From contig OZ251232.1 of NCBI GenBank assembly GCA_965240325.2, positions 2,046,001 to 2,110,000 of the forward strand: DNA of 64,000 bases, in the 5' to 3' direction. The DNA is from Rebecca billardiae RCC1528. Lineage: Eukaryota; Haptophyta. Below the pieces are notes generated by a model, which did not search any database, was not told where the DNA came from, and worked only from the letters and a program-made list of their open reading frames with translations. A program made the position numbers and the translations under genes. How positions within the stretch are numbered: the stretch's first letter is position 1; the number at the start of each line of letters is the position of its first letter. Positions 1 through 12,654 of this stretch are shown one piece after another.

Positions 1-365
1 GCGCCCTACTAATTCTATGATTTAAAGACACAGGCACGAGGGCGCAGCTCTCCTGATTCGTCTGTAGTGGTACTGGTCGAAGCTTGCAGCAGTTGCAGTG
101 GTGTGAGCGCGTTGATGTTGGTCCCCAATCCCCATGGCGGATGTCGTTGTTGTCGTCGTCCGGACGTCGTCAGGACCACCAGGAAGTGCATGGGTACGAA
201 ATCAAAGGCGAGTGAGCATGTTGGCGTCGGCCAGGCCGTCCCCTACTTGGTCAGCAGCTGGTGCGGATGATGTCGTCGCCTACTTGGTCAGTGGCAGGTC
301 GTGGTGGACGATGGTGTAGCCTGTTCTTGGTCAGCAGCTGGTGGATGATGTTGTGGCCGAAGTTA
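1..365. other. Unassigned sequence left of the satellite array
   Basis: No convincing gene is visible. From about 240 to 360 a roughly 40-bp motif containing TTGGTCAGCAGCTGGTG recurs imperfectly three times. The segment ends in TA at 364-365, which forms the left target-site dinucleotide of the adjoining transposon. Open frames here are short and mutually overlapping. Confidence 0.5.
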
Positions 366-1143
366 CAGGGGTCTCAACAATTAAACGTCACATTCTGACT
401 GAGCTGCACGCCACTGCTCACCCTGCCCCCCTGGGCTGACCCAGGCGGCCCCCACGGCCAGTGCACGACGGTTTCGACCCAGCGCGTCAGCCCCAGCGCG
501 CGTGGGCTGGAGTTGGGCACACCAGCAGGTCACACGGCTGCAGGCGTACAGCCTGTCGCAGCTGGCCAGATCCTGCCGCAGGCTTGTCGTCACTGGTCGC
601 GGGCCGTGTGCCCACACAGACCAGGCCTAAATTGTGCTTGGCAGTGGATCTGGTACCCCCTAGGGTGGGCTGCATGCCACCTGGGGGGGAGCTCATGGGA
701 TGCAGCTGCTGTGGCACAGTGCCCAATCCCGCACCCCCACCTGCGCAAGGACCTGTCGGGTCAGCTCCCCTGCACTGGGAGGCCAGCAGCAGCACCCGCT
801 GACACGCCCCGAGGGTGGCCAGCCACCCGACTTGAGGGGGCTGGAGTGGGGCTGGTGCAGCCAAGAGCTCTGCAGCCTAGCTGCTGGTGGCTGGCCTGCA
901 TGGATTTTCAAGCTGACCACCCACTGCTGCCTGCCGCACCCCTCGCTGCACCCACCTGGGCTGCTGCACATGCGAACTCTGGATGGCACCACAGCCCAGC
1001 ATGGAGAGCTGGCCAAGCAGCCACCCACTCGTCAGAATGGCCAGGGAGTGGGCTGTGCTAGACCACATCTAGCCAGGCAATCAAGTGCTCACATGCCTGT
1101 CCAGTGGCACAAACAGAGATACAGCTAATTGTTGAGACCCCTG
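366..1143. mobile_element. 778-bp MITE-like DNA transposon, copy 1
   Basis: The element starts with CAGGGGTCTCAACAATTA (366-383) and ends with its exact reverse complement (1126-1143), giving perfect 18-bp terminal inverted repeats. A second copy of the same length at 11877-12654 differs at about four positions. The outer flanks of the pair are TA on both sides (364-365 and 12655-12656). CAG...CTG termini with a TA target are typical of the Tc1/mariner group, so this is probably a non-autonomous member. No transposase is encoded; the open frames are short. The inner flank (TG at 1144) is the first base pair of the satellite array rather than a TA. Confidence 0.85.
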
Positions 1144-4100
1144 TGCGGGGTCGGATGCACTTGCACATCATCACCCAGGCTCAGCAGGAGCCCAACAATG
1201 GCTCTTATGAGCAAGAGCAGCTGCGCATGTCACGCCAGACCTGTGAAAGATGCCACTAGGGACCAGCCCAGCTCGATCTGACCGGCAACCTCGCTGGTCT
1301 GGCACCGCTCATAGCGGCTGCACAGCCAGCCGTGGGCCACGGTCCGCACTGGCGCCCACTGGCCGCAGGGCAGACGTAGCATCTGGGCTCGGGCTAGGTG
1401 ATGAAACCGGGGCTGCCGTTCGGCCCAGGCGGTCCGTACGGGTCGCGTACGACACGCCAGGCCCGATCCTGCCCATCATCTAGCTGGTCTGGCACCGCTC
1501 ATAGCGGCTGCACAGCCAGCCGTGGGCCACCCGCACTGGCGCCCACTGGCCGCAGGGCAGACGTAGCATCTGGGCTCGGGCTAGGTGATGAAACCGGGGC
1601 TGCCGTTCGGCCTGGGCGGCCCGTACGGGTCGCGTACGACACGCCAGGCCCGGTCCTGCCCATCATCTAGCTGGTCTGGCACCGCTCATAGCGCTGCACA
1701 GCCAGCCGTGGGCCACCCCACTGGCTCCCACTGGCCGCAGGGCAGACGTAGCACCTGGGCTCGGGCTAGGCGATGGAAGAGGGGCTGCCGTTCGGCCTGG
1801 GCGGCCCGCACGGGTCGCGTACGACACGCCAGGCCTGCTTCTTGTGCCACGCCCTGCATTGCAGGGCAGTGAAGCCGAACTTGGTGCCAACATCTTAGGG
1901 GTGGACACCTGCATCTGCACGAGGTAGGTGATGATGGCCTTGGCCCCTCATATGGGGTGTACTGGCCAGGGCCAGCTGGTGCTTGTGAGCACCGTCACGG
2001 GCTGACCAAGGTGCCTCCTCTTCTTGCCACCTGGCTTGGCCACCATCAGGCACGTAATGAGCGTGGGCTTCACCATCGCGCGAGTTGCGCCCGCCAGTGG
2101 CCGCCCACCTTTCGGGGTTGCATGGTAGCGGCCGGCCAAACTGTTTGCGTTTGCCCGCGGGAATCCGGCGGGCCCGCAAAACGCCTTTCCGAGTCGAGCG
2201 AACGTTGATCACGCCCGGAAGCTGCTTCGGAAGGCCGACCCGACGCCTGTCGGAATCGAGACTTTGAGCTTGATTCGGGCGCGAGAGTCCAGCCGCCAGC
2301 AGCGAGCTGTCAAAGTCAGCCGCCGCATGGACCCCTGCGATGGCAGCCGCACTCGGGCGGCGTTGCCAGGCATGGCTGTACCAGCCCTGGCGGATGTTTC
2401 CGTGCTCAAATCAGCGCACTGCAGGGATGCATGGGCCCAACTTGGCATTGTACGACTGCCAGGCCCTGCCCCCTGCCTCCCCAGGGGCAGAATCACCCCT
2501 GCCGTAGCCCTCTCGCACCAACCGTGAGAGCAATCCTTGAACAAAACAAAGCAGTGTGCTGCAGAAGATCTAGGTCTTCTCGCACGAAAGCAGGCTTGCA
2601 TTCCGTCCTACCAACATGGTGGCGGATCACCCACAAAGCCATGGTGCCTATCCATGCCTGGCTTGTTCTACTGGCACTGTGCGGGGTCGGATGCACTTGC
2701 ACATCATCACCCAGGCTCAGCAGGAGCCCAACAATGGCTCTTATGAGCAAGAGCAGCTGCGCATGTCACGCCAGACCTGTGAAAGATGCCACTAGGGACC
2801 AGCCCAGCTCGATCTGACCGGCAACCTCGCTGGTCTGGCACCGCTCATAGCGGCTGCACAGCCAGCCGTGGGCCACCCGCACTGGCGCCCACTGGCCGCA
2901 GGGCAGACGTAGCATCTGGGCTCGGGCTAGGTGATGAAACCGGGGCTGCCGTTCGGCCCAGGCGGTCCGTACGGGTCGCGTACGACACGCCAGGCCCGAT
3001 CCTGCCCATCATCTAGCTGGTCTGGCACCGCTCATAGCGGCTGCACAGCCAGCCGTGGGCCACCCGCACTGGCGCCCACTGGCCGCAGGGCAGACGTAGC
3101 ATCTGGGCTCGGGCTAGGTGATGAAACCGGGGCTGCCGTTCGGCCTGGGCGGCCCGTACGGGTCGCGTACGACACGCCAGGCCCGGTCCTGCCCATCATC
3201 TAGCTGGTCTGGCACCGCTCATAGCGCTGCACAGCCAGCCGTGGGCCACCCCACTGGCTCCCACTGGCCGCAGGGCAGACGTAGCACCTGGGCTCGGGCT
3301 AGGCGATGGAAGAGGGGCTGCCGTTCGGCCTGGGCGGCCCGCACGGGTCGCGTACGACACGCCAGGCCTGCTTCTTGTGCCACGCCCTGCATTGCAGGGC
3401 AGTGAAGCCGAACTTGGTGCCAACATCTTAGGGGTGGACACCTGCATCTGCACGAGGTAGGTGATGATGGCCTTGGCCCCTCATATGGGGTGTACTGGCC
3501 AGGGCCAGCTGGTGCTTGTGAGCACCGTCACGGGCTGACCAAGGTGCCTCCTCTTCTTGCCACCTGGCTTGGCCACCATCAGGCACGTAATGAGCGTGGG
3601 CTTCACCATCGCGCGAGTTGCGCCCGCCAGTGGCCGCCCACCTTTCGGGGTTGCATGGTAGCGGCCGGCCAAACTGTTTGCGTTTGCCCGCGGGAATCCG
3701 GCGGGCCCGCAAAACGCCTTTCCGAGTCGAGCGAACGTTGATCACGCCCGGAAGCTGCTTCGGAAGGCCGACCCGACGCCTGTCGGAATCGAGACTTTGA
3801 GCTTGATTCGGGCGCGAGAGTCCAGCCGCCAGCAGCGAGCTGTCAAAGTCAGCCGCCGCATGGACCCCTGCGATGGCAGCCGCACTCGGGCGGCGTTGCC
3901 AGGCATGGCTGTACCAGCCCTGGCGGATGTTTCCGTGCTCAAATCAGCGCACTGCAGGGACGCATGGGCCCAACTTGGCATTGTACGACTACCAGGCCCT
4001 GCCCCCTGCCTCCCCAGGGGCAGAATCACCCCTGCCGTAGCCCTCTCGCACCAACCGTGAGAGCAATCCTTGAACAAAACAAAGCAGTGTGCTGCAGAAG

Positions 4101-7100
4101 ATCTAGGTCTTCTCGCACGAAAGCAGGCTTGCATTCCGTCCTACCAACATGGTGGCGGATCACCCACAAAGCCATGGTGCCTATCCATGCCTGGCTTGTT
4201 CTACTGGCACTGTGCGGGGTCGGATGCACTTGCACATCATCACCCAGGCTCAGCAGGAGCCCAACAATGGCTCTTATGAGCAAGAGCAGCTGCGCATGTC
4301 ACGCCAGACCTGTGAAAGATGCCACTAGGGACCAGCCCAGCTCGATCTGACCGGCAACCTCGCTGGTCTGGCACCGCTCATAGCGGCTGCACAGCCAGCC
4401 GTGGGCCACCCGCACTGGCGCCCACTGGCCGCAGGGCAGACGTAGCATCTGGGCTCGGGCTAGGTGATGAAACCGGGGCTGCCGTTCGGCCCAGGCGGTC
4501 CGTACGGGTCGCGTACGACACGCCAGGCCCGATCCTGCCCATCATCTAGCTGGTCTGGCACCGCTCATAGCGGCTGCACAGCCAGCCGTGGGCCACCCGC
4601 ACTGGCGCCCACTGGCCGCAGGGCAGACGTAGCATCTGGGCTCGGGCTAGGTGATGAAACCGGGGCTGCCGTTCGGCCTGGGCGGCCCGTACGGGTCGCG
4701 TACGACACGCCAGGCCCGGTCCTGCCCATCATCTAGCTGGTCTGGCACCGCTCATAGCGCTGCACAGCCAGCCGTGGGCCACCCCACTGGCTCCCACTGG
4801 CCGCAGGGCAGACGTAGCACCTGGGCTCGGGCTAGGCGATGGAAGAGGGGCTGCCGTTCGGCCTGGGCGGCCCGCACGGGTCGCGTACGACACGCCAGGC
4901 CTGCTTCTTGTGCCACGCCCTGCATTGCAGGGCAGTGAAGCCGAACTTGGTGCCAACATCTTAGGGGTGGACACCTGCATCTGCACGAGGTAGGTGATGA
5001 TGGCCTTGGCCCCTCATATGGGGTGTACTGGCCAGGGCCAGCTGGTGCTTGTGAGCACCGTCACGGGCTGACCAAGGTGCCTCCTCTTCTTGCCACCTGG
5101 CTTGGCCACCATCAGGCACGTAATGAGCGTGGGCTTCACCATCGCGCGAGTTGCGCCCGCCAGTGGCCGCCCACCTTTCGGGGTTGCATGGTAGCGGCCG
5201 GCCAAACTGTTTGCGTTTGCCCGCGGGAATCCGGCGGGCCCGCAAAACGCCTTTCCGAGTCGAGCGAACGTTGATCACGCCCGGAAGCTGCTTCGGAAGG
5301 CCGACCCGACGCCTGTCGGAATCGAGACTTTGAGCTTGATTCGGGCGCGAGAGTCCAGCCGCCAGCAGCGAGCTGTCAAAGTCAGCCGCCGCATGGACCC
5401 CTGCGATGGCAGCCGCACTCGGGCGGCGTTGCCAGGCATGGCTGTACCAGCCCTGGCGGATGTTTCCGTGCTCAAATCAGCGCACTGCAGGGACGCATGG
5501 GCCCAACTTGGCATTGTACGACTGCCAGGCCCTGCCCCCTGCCTCCCCAGGGGCATAATCACCCCTGCCGTAGCCCTCTCGCACCAACCGTGAGAGCAAT
5601 CCTTGAACAAAACAAAGCAGTGTGCTGCAGAAGATCTAGGTCTTCTCGCACGAAAGCAGGCTTGCATTCCGTCCTACCAACATGGTGGCGGATCACCCAC
5701 AAAGCCATGGTGCCTATCCATGCCTGGCTTGTTCTACTGGCACTGTGCGGGGTCGGATGCACTTGCACATCATCACCCAGGCTCAGCAGGAGCCCAACAA
5801 TGGCTCTTATGAGCAAGAGCAGCTGCGCATGTCACGCCAGACCTGTGAAAGATGCCACTAGGGACCAGCCCAGCTCGATCTGACCGGCAACCTCGCTGGT
5901 CTGGCACCGCTCATAGCGGCTGCACAGCCAGCCGTGGGCCACGGTCCGCACTGGCGCCCACTGGCCGCAGGGCAGACGTAGCATCTGGGCTCGGGCTAGG
6001 TGATGAAACCGGGGCTGCCGTTCGGCCCAGGCGGTCCGTACGGGTCGCGTACGACACGCCAGGCCCGATCCTGCCCATCATCTAGCTGGTCTGGCACCGC
6101 TCATAGCGGCTGCACAGCCAGCCGTGGGCCACCCGCACTGGCGCCCACTGGCCGCAGGGCAGACGTAGCATCTGGGCTCGGGCTAGGTGATGAAACCGGG
6201 GCTGCCGTTCGGCCTGGGCGGCCCGTACGGGTCGCGTACGACACGCCAGGCCCGGTCCTGCCCATCATCTAGCTGGTCTGGCACCGCTCATAGCGCTGCA
6301 CAGCCAGCCGTGGGCCACCCCACTGGCTCCCACTGGCCGCAGGGCAGACGTAGCACCTGGGCTCGGGCTAGGCGATGGAAGAGGGGCTGCCGTTCGGCCT
6401 GGGCGGCCCGCACGGGTCGCGTACGACACGCCAGGCCTGCTTCTTGTGCCACGCCCTGCATTGCAGGGCAGTGAAGCCGAACTTGGTGCCAACATCTTAG
6501 GGGTGGACACCTGCATCTGCACGAGGTAGGTGATGATGGCCTTGGCCCCTCATATGGGGTGTACTGGCCAGGGCCAGCTGGTGCTTGTGAGCACCGTCAC
6601 GGGCTGACCAAGGTGCCTCCTCTTCTTGCCACCTGGCTTGGCCACCATCAGGCACGTAATGAGCGTGGGCTTCACCATCGCGCGAGTTGCGCCCGCCAGT
6701 GGCCGCCCACCTTTCGGGGTTGCATGGTAGCGGCCGGCCAAACTGTTTGCGTTTGCCCGCGGGAATCCGGCGGGCCCGCAAAACGCCTTTCCGAGTCGAG
6801 CGAACGTTGATCACGCCCGGAAGCTGCTTCGGAAGGCCGACCCGACGCCTGTCGGAATCGAGACTTTGAGCTTGATTCGGGCGCGAGAGTCCAGCCGCCA
6901 GCAGCGAGCTGTCAAAGTCAGCCGCCGCATGGACCCCTGCGATGGCAGCCGCACTCGGGCGGCGTTGCCAGGCATGGCTGTACCAGCCCTGGCGGATGTT
7001 TCCGTGCTCAAATCAGCGCACTGCAGGGATGCATGGGCCCAACTTGGCATTGTACGACTGCCAGGCCCTGCCCCCTGCCTCCCCAGGGGCAGAATCACCC

Positions 7101-10100
7101 CTGCCGTAGCCCTCTCGCACCAACCGTGAGAGCAATCCTTGAACAAAACAAAGCAGTGTGCTGCAGAAGATCTAGGTCTTCTCGCACGAAAGCAGGCTTG
7201 CATTCCGTCCTACCAACATGGTGGCGGATCACCCACAAAGCCATGGTGCCTATCCATGCCTGGCTTGTTCTACTGGCACTGTGCGGGGTCGGATGCACTT
7301 GCACATCATCACCCAGGCTCAGCAGGAGCCCAACAATGGCTCTTATGAGCAAGAGCAGCTGCGCATGTCACGCCAGACCTGTGAAAGATGCCACTAGGGA
7401 CCAGCCCAGCTCGATCTGACCGGCAACCTCGCTGGTCTGGCACCGCTCATAGCGGCTGCACAGCCAGCCGTGGGCCACCCGCACTGGCGCCCACTGGCCG
7501 CAGGGCAGACGTAGCATCTGGGCTCGGGCTAGGTGATGAAACCGGGGCTGCCGTTCGGCCCAGGCGGTCCGTACGGGTCGCGTACGACACGCCAGGCCCG
7601 ATCCTGCCCATCATCTAGCTGGTCTGGCACCGCTCATAGCGGCTGCACAGCCAGCCGTGGGCCACCCGCACTGGCGCCCACTGGCCGCAGGGCAGACGTA
7701 GCATCTGGGCTCGGGCTAGGTGATGAAACCGGGGCTGCCGTTCGGCCTGGGCGGCCCGTACGGGTCGCGTACGACACGCCAGGCCCGGTCCTGCCCATCA
7801 TCTAGCTGGTCTGGCACCGCTCATAGCGCTGCACAGCCAGCCGTGGGCCACCCCACTGGCTCCCACTGGCCGCAGGGCAGACGTAGCACCTGGGCTCGGG
7901 CTAGGCGATGGAAGAGGGGCTGCCGTTCGGCCTGGGCGGCCCGCACGGGTCGCGTACGACACGCCAGGCCTGCTTCTTGTGCCACGCCCTGCATTGCAGG
8001 GCAGTGAAGCCGAACTTGGTGCCAACATCTTAGGGGTGGACACCTGCATCTGCACGAGGTAGGTGATGATGGCCTTGGCCCCTCATATGGGGTGTACTGG
8101 CCAGGGCCAGCTGGTGCTTGTGAGCACCGTCACGGGCTGACCAAGGTGCCTCCTCTTCTTGCCACCTGGCTTGGCCACCATCAGGCACGTAATGAGCGTG
8201 GGCTTCACCATCGCGCGAGTTGCGCCCGCCAGTGGCCGCCCACCTTTCGGGGTTGCATGGTAGCGGCCGGCCAAACTGTTTGCGTTTGCCCGCGGGAATC
8301 CGGCGGGCCCGCAAAACGCCTTTCCGAGTCGAGCGAACGTTGATCACGCCCGGAAGCTGCTTCGGAAGGCCGACCCGACGCCTGTCGGAATCGAGACTTT
8401 GAGCTTGATTCGGGCGCGAGAGTCCAGCCGCCAGCAGCGAGCTGTCAAAGTCAGCCGCCGCATGGACCCCTGCGATGGCAGCCGCACTCGGGCGGCGTTG
8501 CCAGGCATGGCTGTACCAGCCCTGGCGGATGTTTCCGTGCTCAAATCAGCGCACTGCAGGGACGCATGGGCCCAACTTGGCATTGTACGACTACCAGGCC
8601 CTGCCCCCTGCCTCCCCAGGGGCAGAATCACCCCTGCCGTAGCCCTCTCGCACCAACCGTGAGAGCAATCCTTGAACAAAACAAAGCAGTGTGCTGCAGA
8701 AGATCTAGGTCTTCTCGCACGAAGCAGGCTTGCATTCCGTCCTACCAACATGGTGGCGGATCACCCACAAAGCCATGGTGCCTATCCATGCCTGGCTTGT
8801 TCTACTGGCACTGTGCGGGGTCGGATGCACTTGCACATCATCACCCAGGCTCAGCAGGAGCCCAACAATGGCTCTTATGAGCAAGAGCAGCTGCGCATGT
8901 CACGCCAGACCTGTGAAAGATGCCACTAGGGACCAGCCCAGCTCGATCTGACCGGCAACCTCGCTGGTCTGGCACCGCTCATAGCGGCTGCACAGCCAGC
9001 CGTGGGCCACCCGCACTGGCGCCCACTGGCCGCAGGGCAGACGTAGCATCTGGGCTCGGGCTAGGTGATGAAACCGGGGCTGCCGTTCGGCCCAGGCGGT
9101 CCGTACGGGTCGCGTACGACACGCCAGGCCCGATCCTGCCCATCATCTAGCTGGTCTGGCACCGCTCATAGCGGCTGCACAGCCAGCCGTGGGCCACCCG
9201 CACTGGCGCCCACTGGCCGCAGGGCAGACGTAGCATCTGGGCTCGGGCTAGGTGATGAAACCGGGGCTGCCGTTCGGCCTGGGCGGCCCGTACGGGTCGC
9301 GTACGACACGCCAGGCCCGGTCCTGCCCATCATCTAGCTGGTCTGGCACCGCTCATAGCGCTGCACAGCCAGCCGTGGGCCACCCCACTGGCTCCCACTG
9401 GCCGCAGGGCAGACGTAGCACCTGGGCTCGGGCTAGGCGATGGAAGAGGGGCTGCCGTTCGGCCTGGGCGGCCCGCACGGGTCGCGTACGACACGCCAGG
9501 CCTGCTTCTTGTGCCACGCCCTGCATTGCAGGGCAGTGAAGCCGAACTTGGTGCCAACATCTTAGGGGTGGACACCTGCATCTGCACGAGGTAGGTGATG
9601 ATGGCCTTGGCCCCTCATATGGGGTGTACTGGCCAGGGCCAGCTGGTGCTTGTGAGCACCGTCACGGGCTGACCAAGGTGCCTCCTCTTCTTGCCACCTG
9701 GCTTGGCCACCATCAGGCACGTAATGAGCGTGGGCTTCACCATCGCGCGAGTTGCGCCCGCCAGTGGCCGCCCACCTTTCGGGGTTGCATGGTAGCGGCC
9801 GGCCAAACTGTTTGCGTTTGCCCGCGGGAATCCGGCGGGCCCGCAAAACGCCTTTCCGAGTCGAGCGAACGTTGATCACGCCCGGAAGCTGCTTCGGAAG
9901 GCCGACCCGACGCCTGTCGGAATCGAGACTTTGAGCTTGATTCGGGCGCGAGAGTCCAGCCGCCAGCAGCGAGCTGTCAAAGTCAGCCGCCGCATGGACC
10001 CCTGCGATGGCAGCCGCACTCGGGCGGCGTTGCCAGGCATGGCTGTACCAGCCCTGGCGGATGTTTCCGTGCTCAAATCAGCGCACTGCAGGGACGCATG

Positions 10101-11876
10101 GGCCCAACTTGGCATTGTACGACTGCCAGGCCCTGCCCCCTGCCTCCCCAGGGGCAGAATCACCCCTGCCGTAGCCCTCTCGCACCAACCGTGAGAGCAA
10201 TCCTTGAACAAAACAAAGCAGTGTGCTGCAGAAGATCTAGGTCTTCTCGCACGAAAGCAGGCTTGCATTCCGTCCTACCAACATGGTGGCGGATCACCCA
10301 CAAAGCCATGGTGCCTATCCATGCCTGGCTTGTTCTACTGGCACTGTGCGGGGTCGGATGCACTTGCACATCATCACCCAGGCTCAGCAGGAGCCCAACA
10401 ATGGCTCTTATGAGCAAGAGCAGCTGCGCATGTCACGCCAGACCTGTGAAAGATGCCACTAGGGACCAGCCCAGCTCGATCTGACCGGCAACCTCGCTGG
10501 TCTGGCACCGCTCATAGCGGCTGCACAGCCAGCCGTGGGCCACCCGCACTGGCGCCCACTGGCCGCAGGGCAGACGTAGCATCTGGGCTCGGGCTAGGTG
10601 ATGAAACCGGGGCTGCCGTTCGGCCCAGGCGGTCCGTACGGGTCGCGTACGACACGCCAGGCCCGATCCTGCCCATCATCTAGCTGGTCTGGCACCGCTC
10701 ATAGCGGCTGCACAGCCAGCCGTGGGCCACCCGCACTGGCGCCCACTGGCCGCAGGGCAGACGTAGCATCTGGGCTCGGGCTAGGTGATGAAACCGGGGC
10801 TGCCGTTCGGCCTGGGCGGCCCGTACGGGTCGCGTACGACACGCCAGGCCCGGTCCTGCCCATCATCTAGCTGGTCTGGCACCGCTCATAGCGCTGCACA
10901 GCCAGCCGTGGGCCACCCCACTGGCTCCCACTGGCCGCAGGGCAGACGTAGCACCTGGGCTCGGGCTAGGCGATGGAAGAGGGGCTGCCGTTCGGCCTGG
11001 GCGGCCCGCACGGGTCGCGTACGACACGCCAGGCCTGCTTCTTGTGCCACGCCCTGCATTGCAGGGCAGTGAAGCCGAACTTGGTGCCAACATCTTAGGG
11101 GTGGACACCTGCATCTGCATGAGGTAGGTGATGATGGCCTTGGCCCCTCATATGGGGTGTACTGGCCAGGGCCAGCTGGTGCTTGTGAGCACCGTCACGG
11201 GCTGACCAAGGTGCCTCCTCTTCTTGCCACCTGGCTTGGCCACCATCAGGCACGTAATGAGCGTGGGCTTCACCATCGCGCGAGTTGCGCCCGCCAGTGG
11301 CCGCCCACCTTTCGGGGTTGCATGGTAGCGGCCGGCCAAACTGTTTGCGTTTGCCCGCGGGAATCCGGCGGGCCCGCAAAACGCCTTTCCGAGTCGAGCG
11401 AACGTTGATCACGCCCGGAAGCTGCTTCGGAAGGCCGACCCGACGCCTGTCGGAATCGAGACTTTGAGCTTGATTCGGGCGCGAGAGTCCAGCCGCCAGC
11501 AGCGAGCTGTCAAAGTCAGCCGCCGCATGGACCCCTGCGATGGCAGCCGCACTCGGGCGGCGTTGCCAGGCATGGCTGTACCAGCCCTGGCGGATGTTTC
11601 CGTGCTCAAATCAGCGCACTGCAGGGACGCATGGGCCCAACTTGGCATTGTACGACTGCCAGGCCCTGCCCCCTGCCTCCCCAGGGGCAGAATCACCCCT
11701 GCCGTAGCCCTCTCGCACCAACCGTGAGAGCAATCCTTGAACAAAACAAAGCAGTGTGCTGCAGAAGATCTAGGTCTTCTCGCACGAAAGCAGGCTTGCA
11801 TTCCGTCCTACCAACATGGTGGCGGATCACCCACAAAGCCATGGTGCCTATCCATGCCTGGCTTGTTCTACTGGCA
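1144..11876. repeat. Tandem satellite array, seven ~1533-bp monomers
   Basis: Seven nearly identical monomers follow head to tail: 1144-2679, 2680-4212, 4213-5745, 5746-7281, 7282-8813, 8814-10346 and 10347-11876. Lengths are 1536, 1533, 1533, 1536, 1532, 1533 and 1530 bp. Each contains three ~187-bp sub-repeats near its start. Variants are periodic: a 3-bp insertion (GGTCC context at 1338 and 5941) and a GATGCAT variant (2426 and 7027) mark monomers 1 and 4; a CTACCAGG variant marks monomers 2 and 5. This implies a three-monomer higher-order unit of about 4.6 kb. Monomer 5 has a 1-bp deletion near 8722. All frames contain only short overlapping ORFs (up to 135 codons) with no recognisable domain, so the array is treated as non-coding. 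It is bounded on both sides by the same transposon. Confidence 0.95.
2830..3370. repeat. Internal ~187-bp sub-repeats of the satellite monomer (example in monomer 2)
   Basis: Three tandem sub-units begin with CTGGTCTGGCACCGCTCATA at 2830, 3017 and 3204, exactly 187 bp apart. The third is slightly shorter and more diverged. Each contains the block GTACGGGTCGCGTACGACAC (GCACGGG... in the third). The same triplet occurs in every monomer. A period near 187 bp is close to nucleosomal repeat length, as in many satellites; that link is inference. Confidence 0.9.
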
Positions 11877-12654
11877 CAGGGGTCTCAACAATTAAACGTC
11901 ACATTCTGACTGAGCTGCACGCCACTGCTCACCCTGCCCCCCTGGGCTGACCCAGGCGGCCCCCACGGCCCGTGCACGACGGTTTTGACCCAGGGCGTCA
12001 GCCCCAGCGCGCGTGGGCTGGAGTTGGGCACACCAGCAGGTCACACGGCTGCAGGCGTACAGCCTGTCGCAGCTGGCCAGATCCTGCCGCAGGCTTGTCG
12101 TCACTGGTCGCGGGCCGTGTGCCCACACAGACCAGGCCTAAATTGTGCTTGGCAGTGGATCTGGTACCCCCTAGGGTGGGCTGCATGCCACCTGGGGGGG
12201 AGCTCATGGGATGCAGCTGCTGTGGCACAGTGCCCAATCCCGCACCCCCACCTGCGCAAGGACCTGTCGGGTCAGCTCCCCTGCACTGGGAGGCCAGCAG
12301 CAGCACCCGCTGACACGCCCCGAGGGTGGCCAGCCACCCGACTTGAGGGGGCTGGAGTGGGGCTGGTGCAGCCAAGAGCTCTGCAGCCTAGCTGCTGGTG
12401 GCTGGCCTGCATGGATTTTCAAGCTGACCACCCACTGCTGCCTGCCGCACCCCTCGCTGCACCCACCTGGGCTGCTGCACATGCGCACTCTGGATGGCAC
12501 CACAGCCCAGCATGGAGAGCTGGCCAAGCAGCCACCCACTCGTCAGAATGGCCAGGGAGTGGGCTGTGCTAGACCACATCTAGCCAGGCAATCAAGTGCT
12601 CACATGCCTGTCCAGTGGCACAAACAGAGATACAGCTAATTGTTGAGACCCCTG
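11877..12654. mobile_element. 778-bp MITE-like DNA transposon, copy 2
   Basis: Same element and same orientation as at 366-1143, with 18-bp inverted termini at 11877-11894 and 12637-12654. About four substitutions separate the two copies (for example near 11970, 11983, 11993 and 12485), so the pair is recent. The left flank is the satellite sequence ending in GGCA; the right flank begins TA at 12655. The two copies therefore bracket the whole array as direct repeats. Confidence 0.85.

Noticed and set aside
1250-11909. Repeated ORFs of 60-135 codons in each satellite monomer as a gene family
   Set aside because: They overlap in all frames, are identical because the DNA is identical, show no domain, and codon-position constraint cannot be judged from such young copies.
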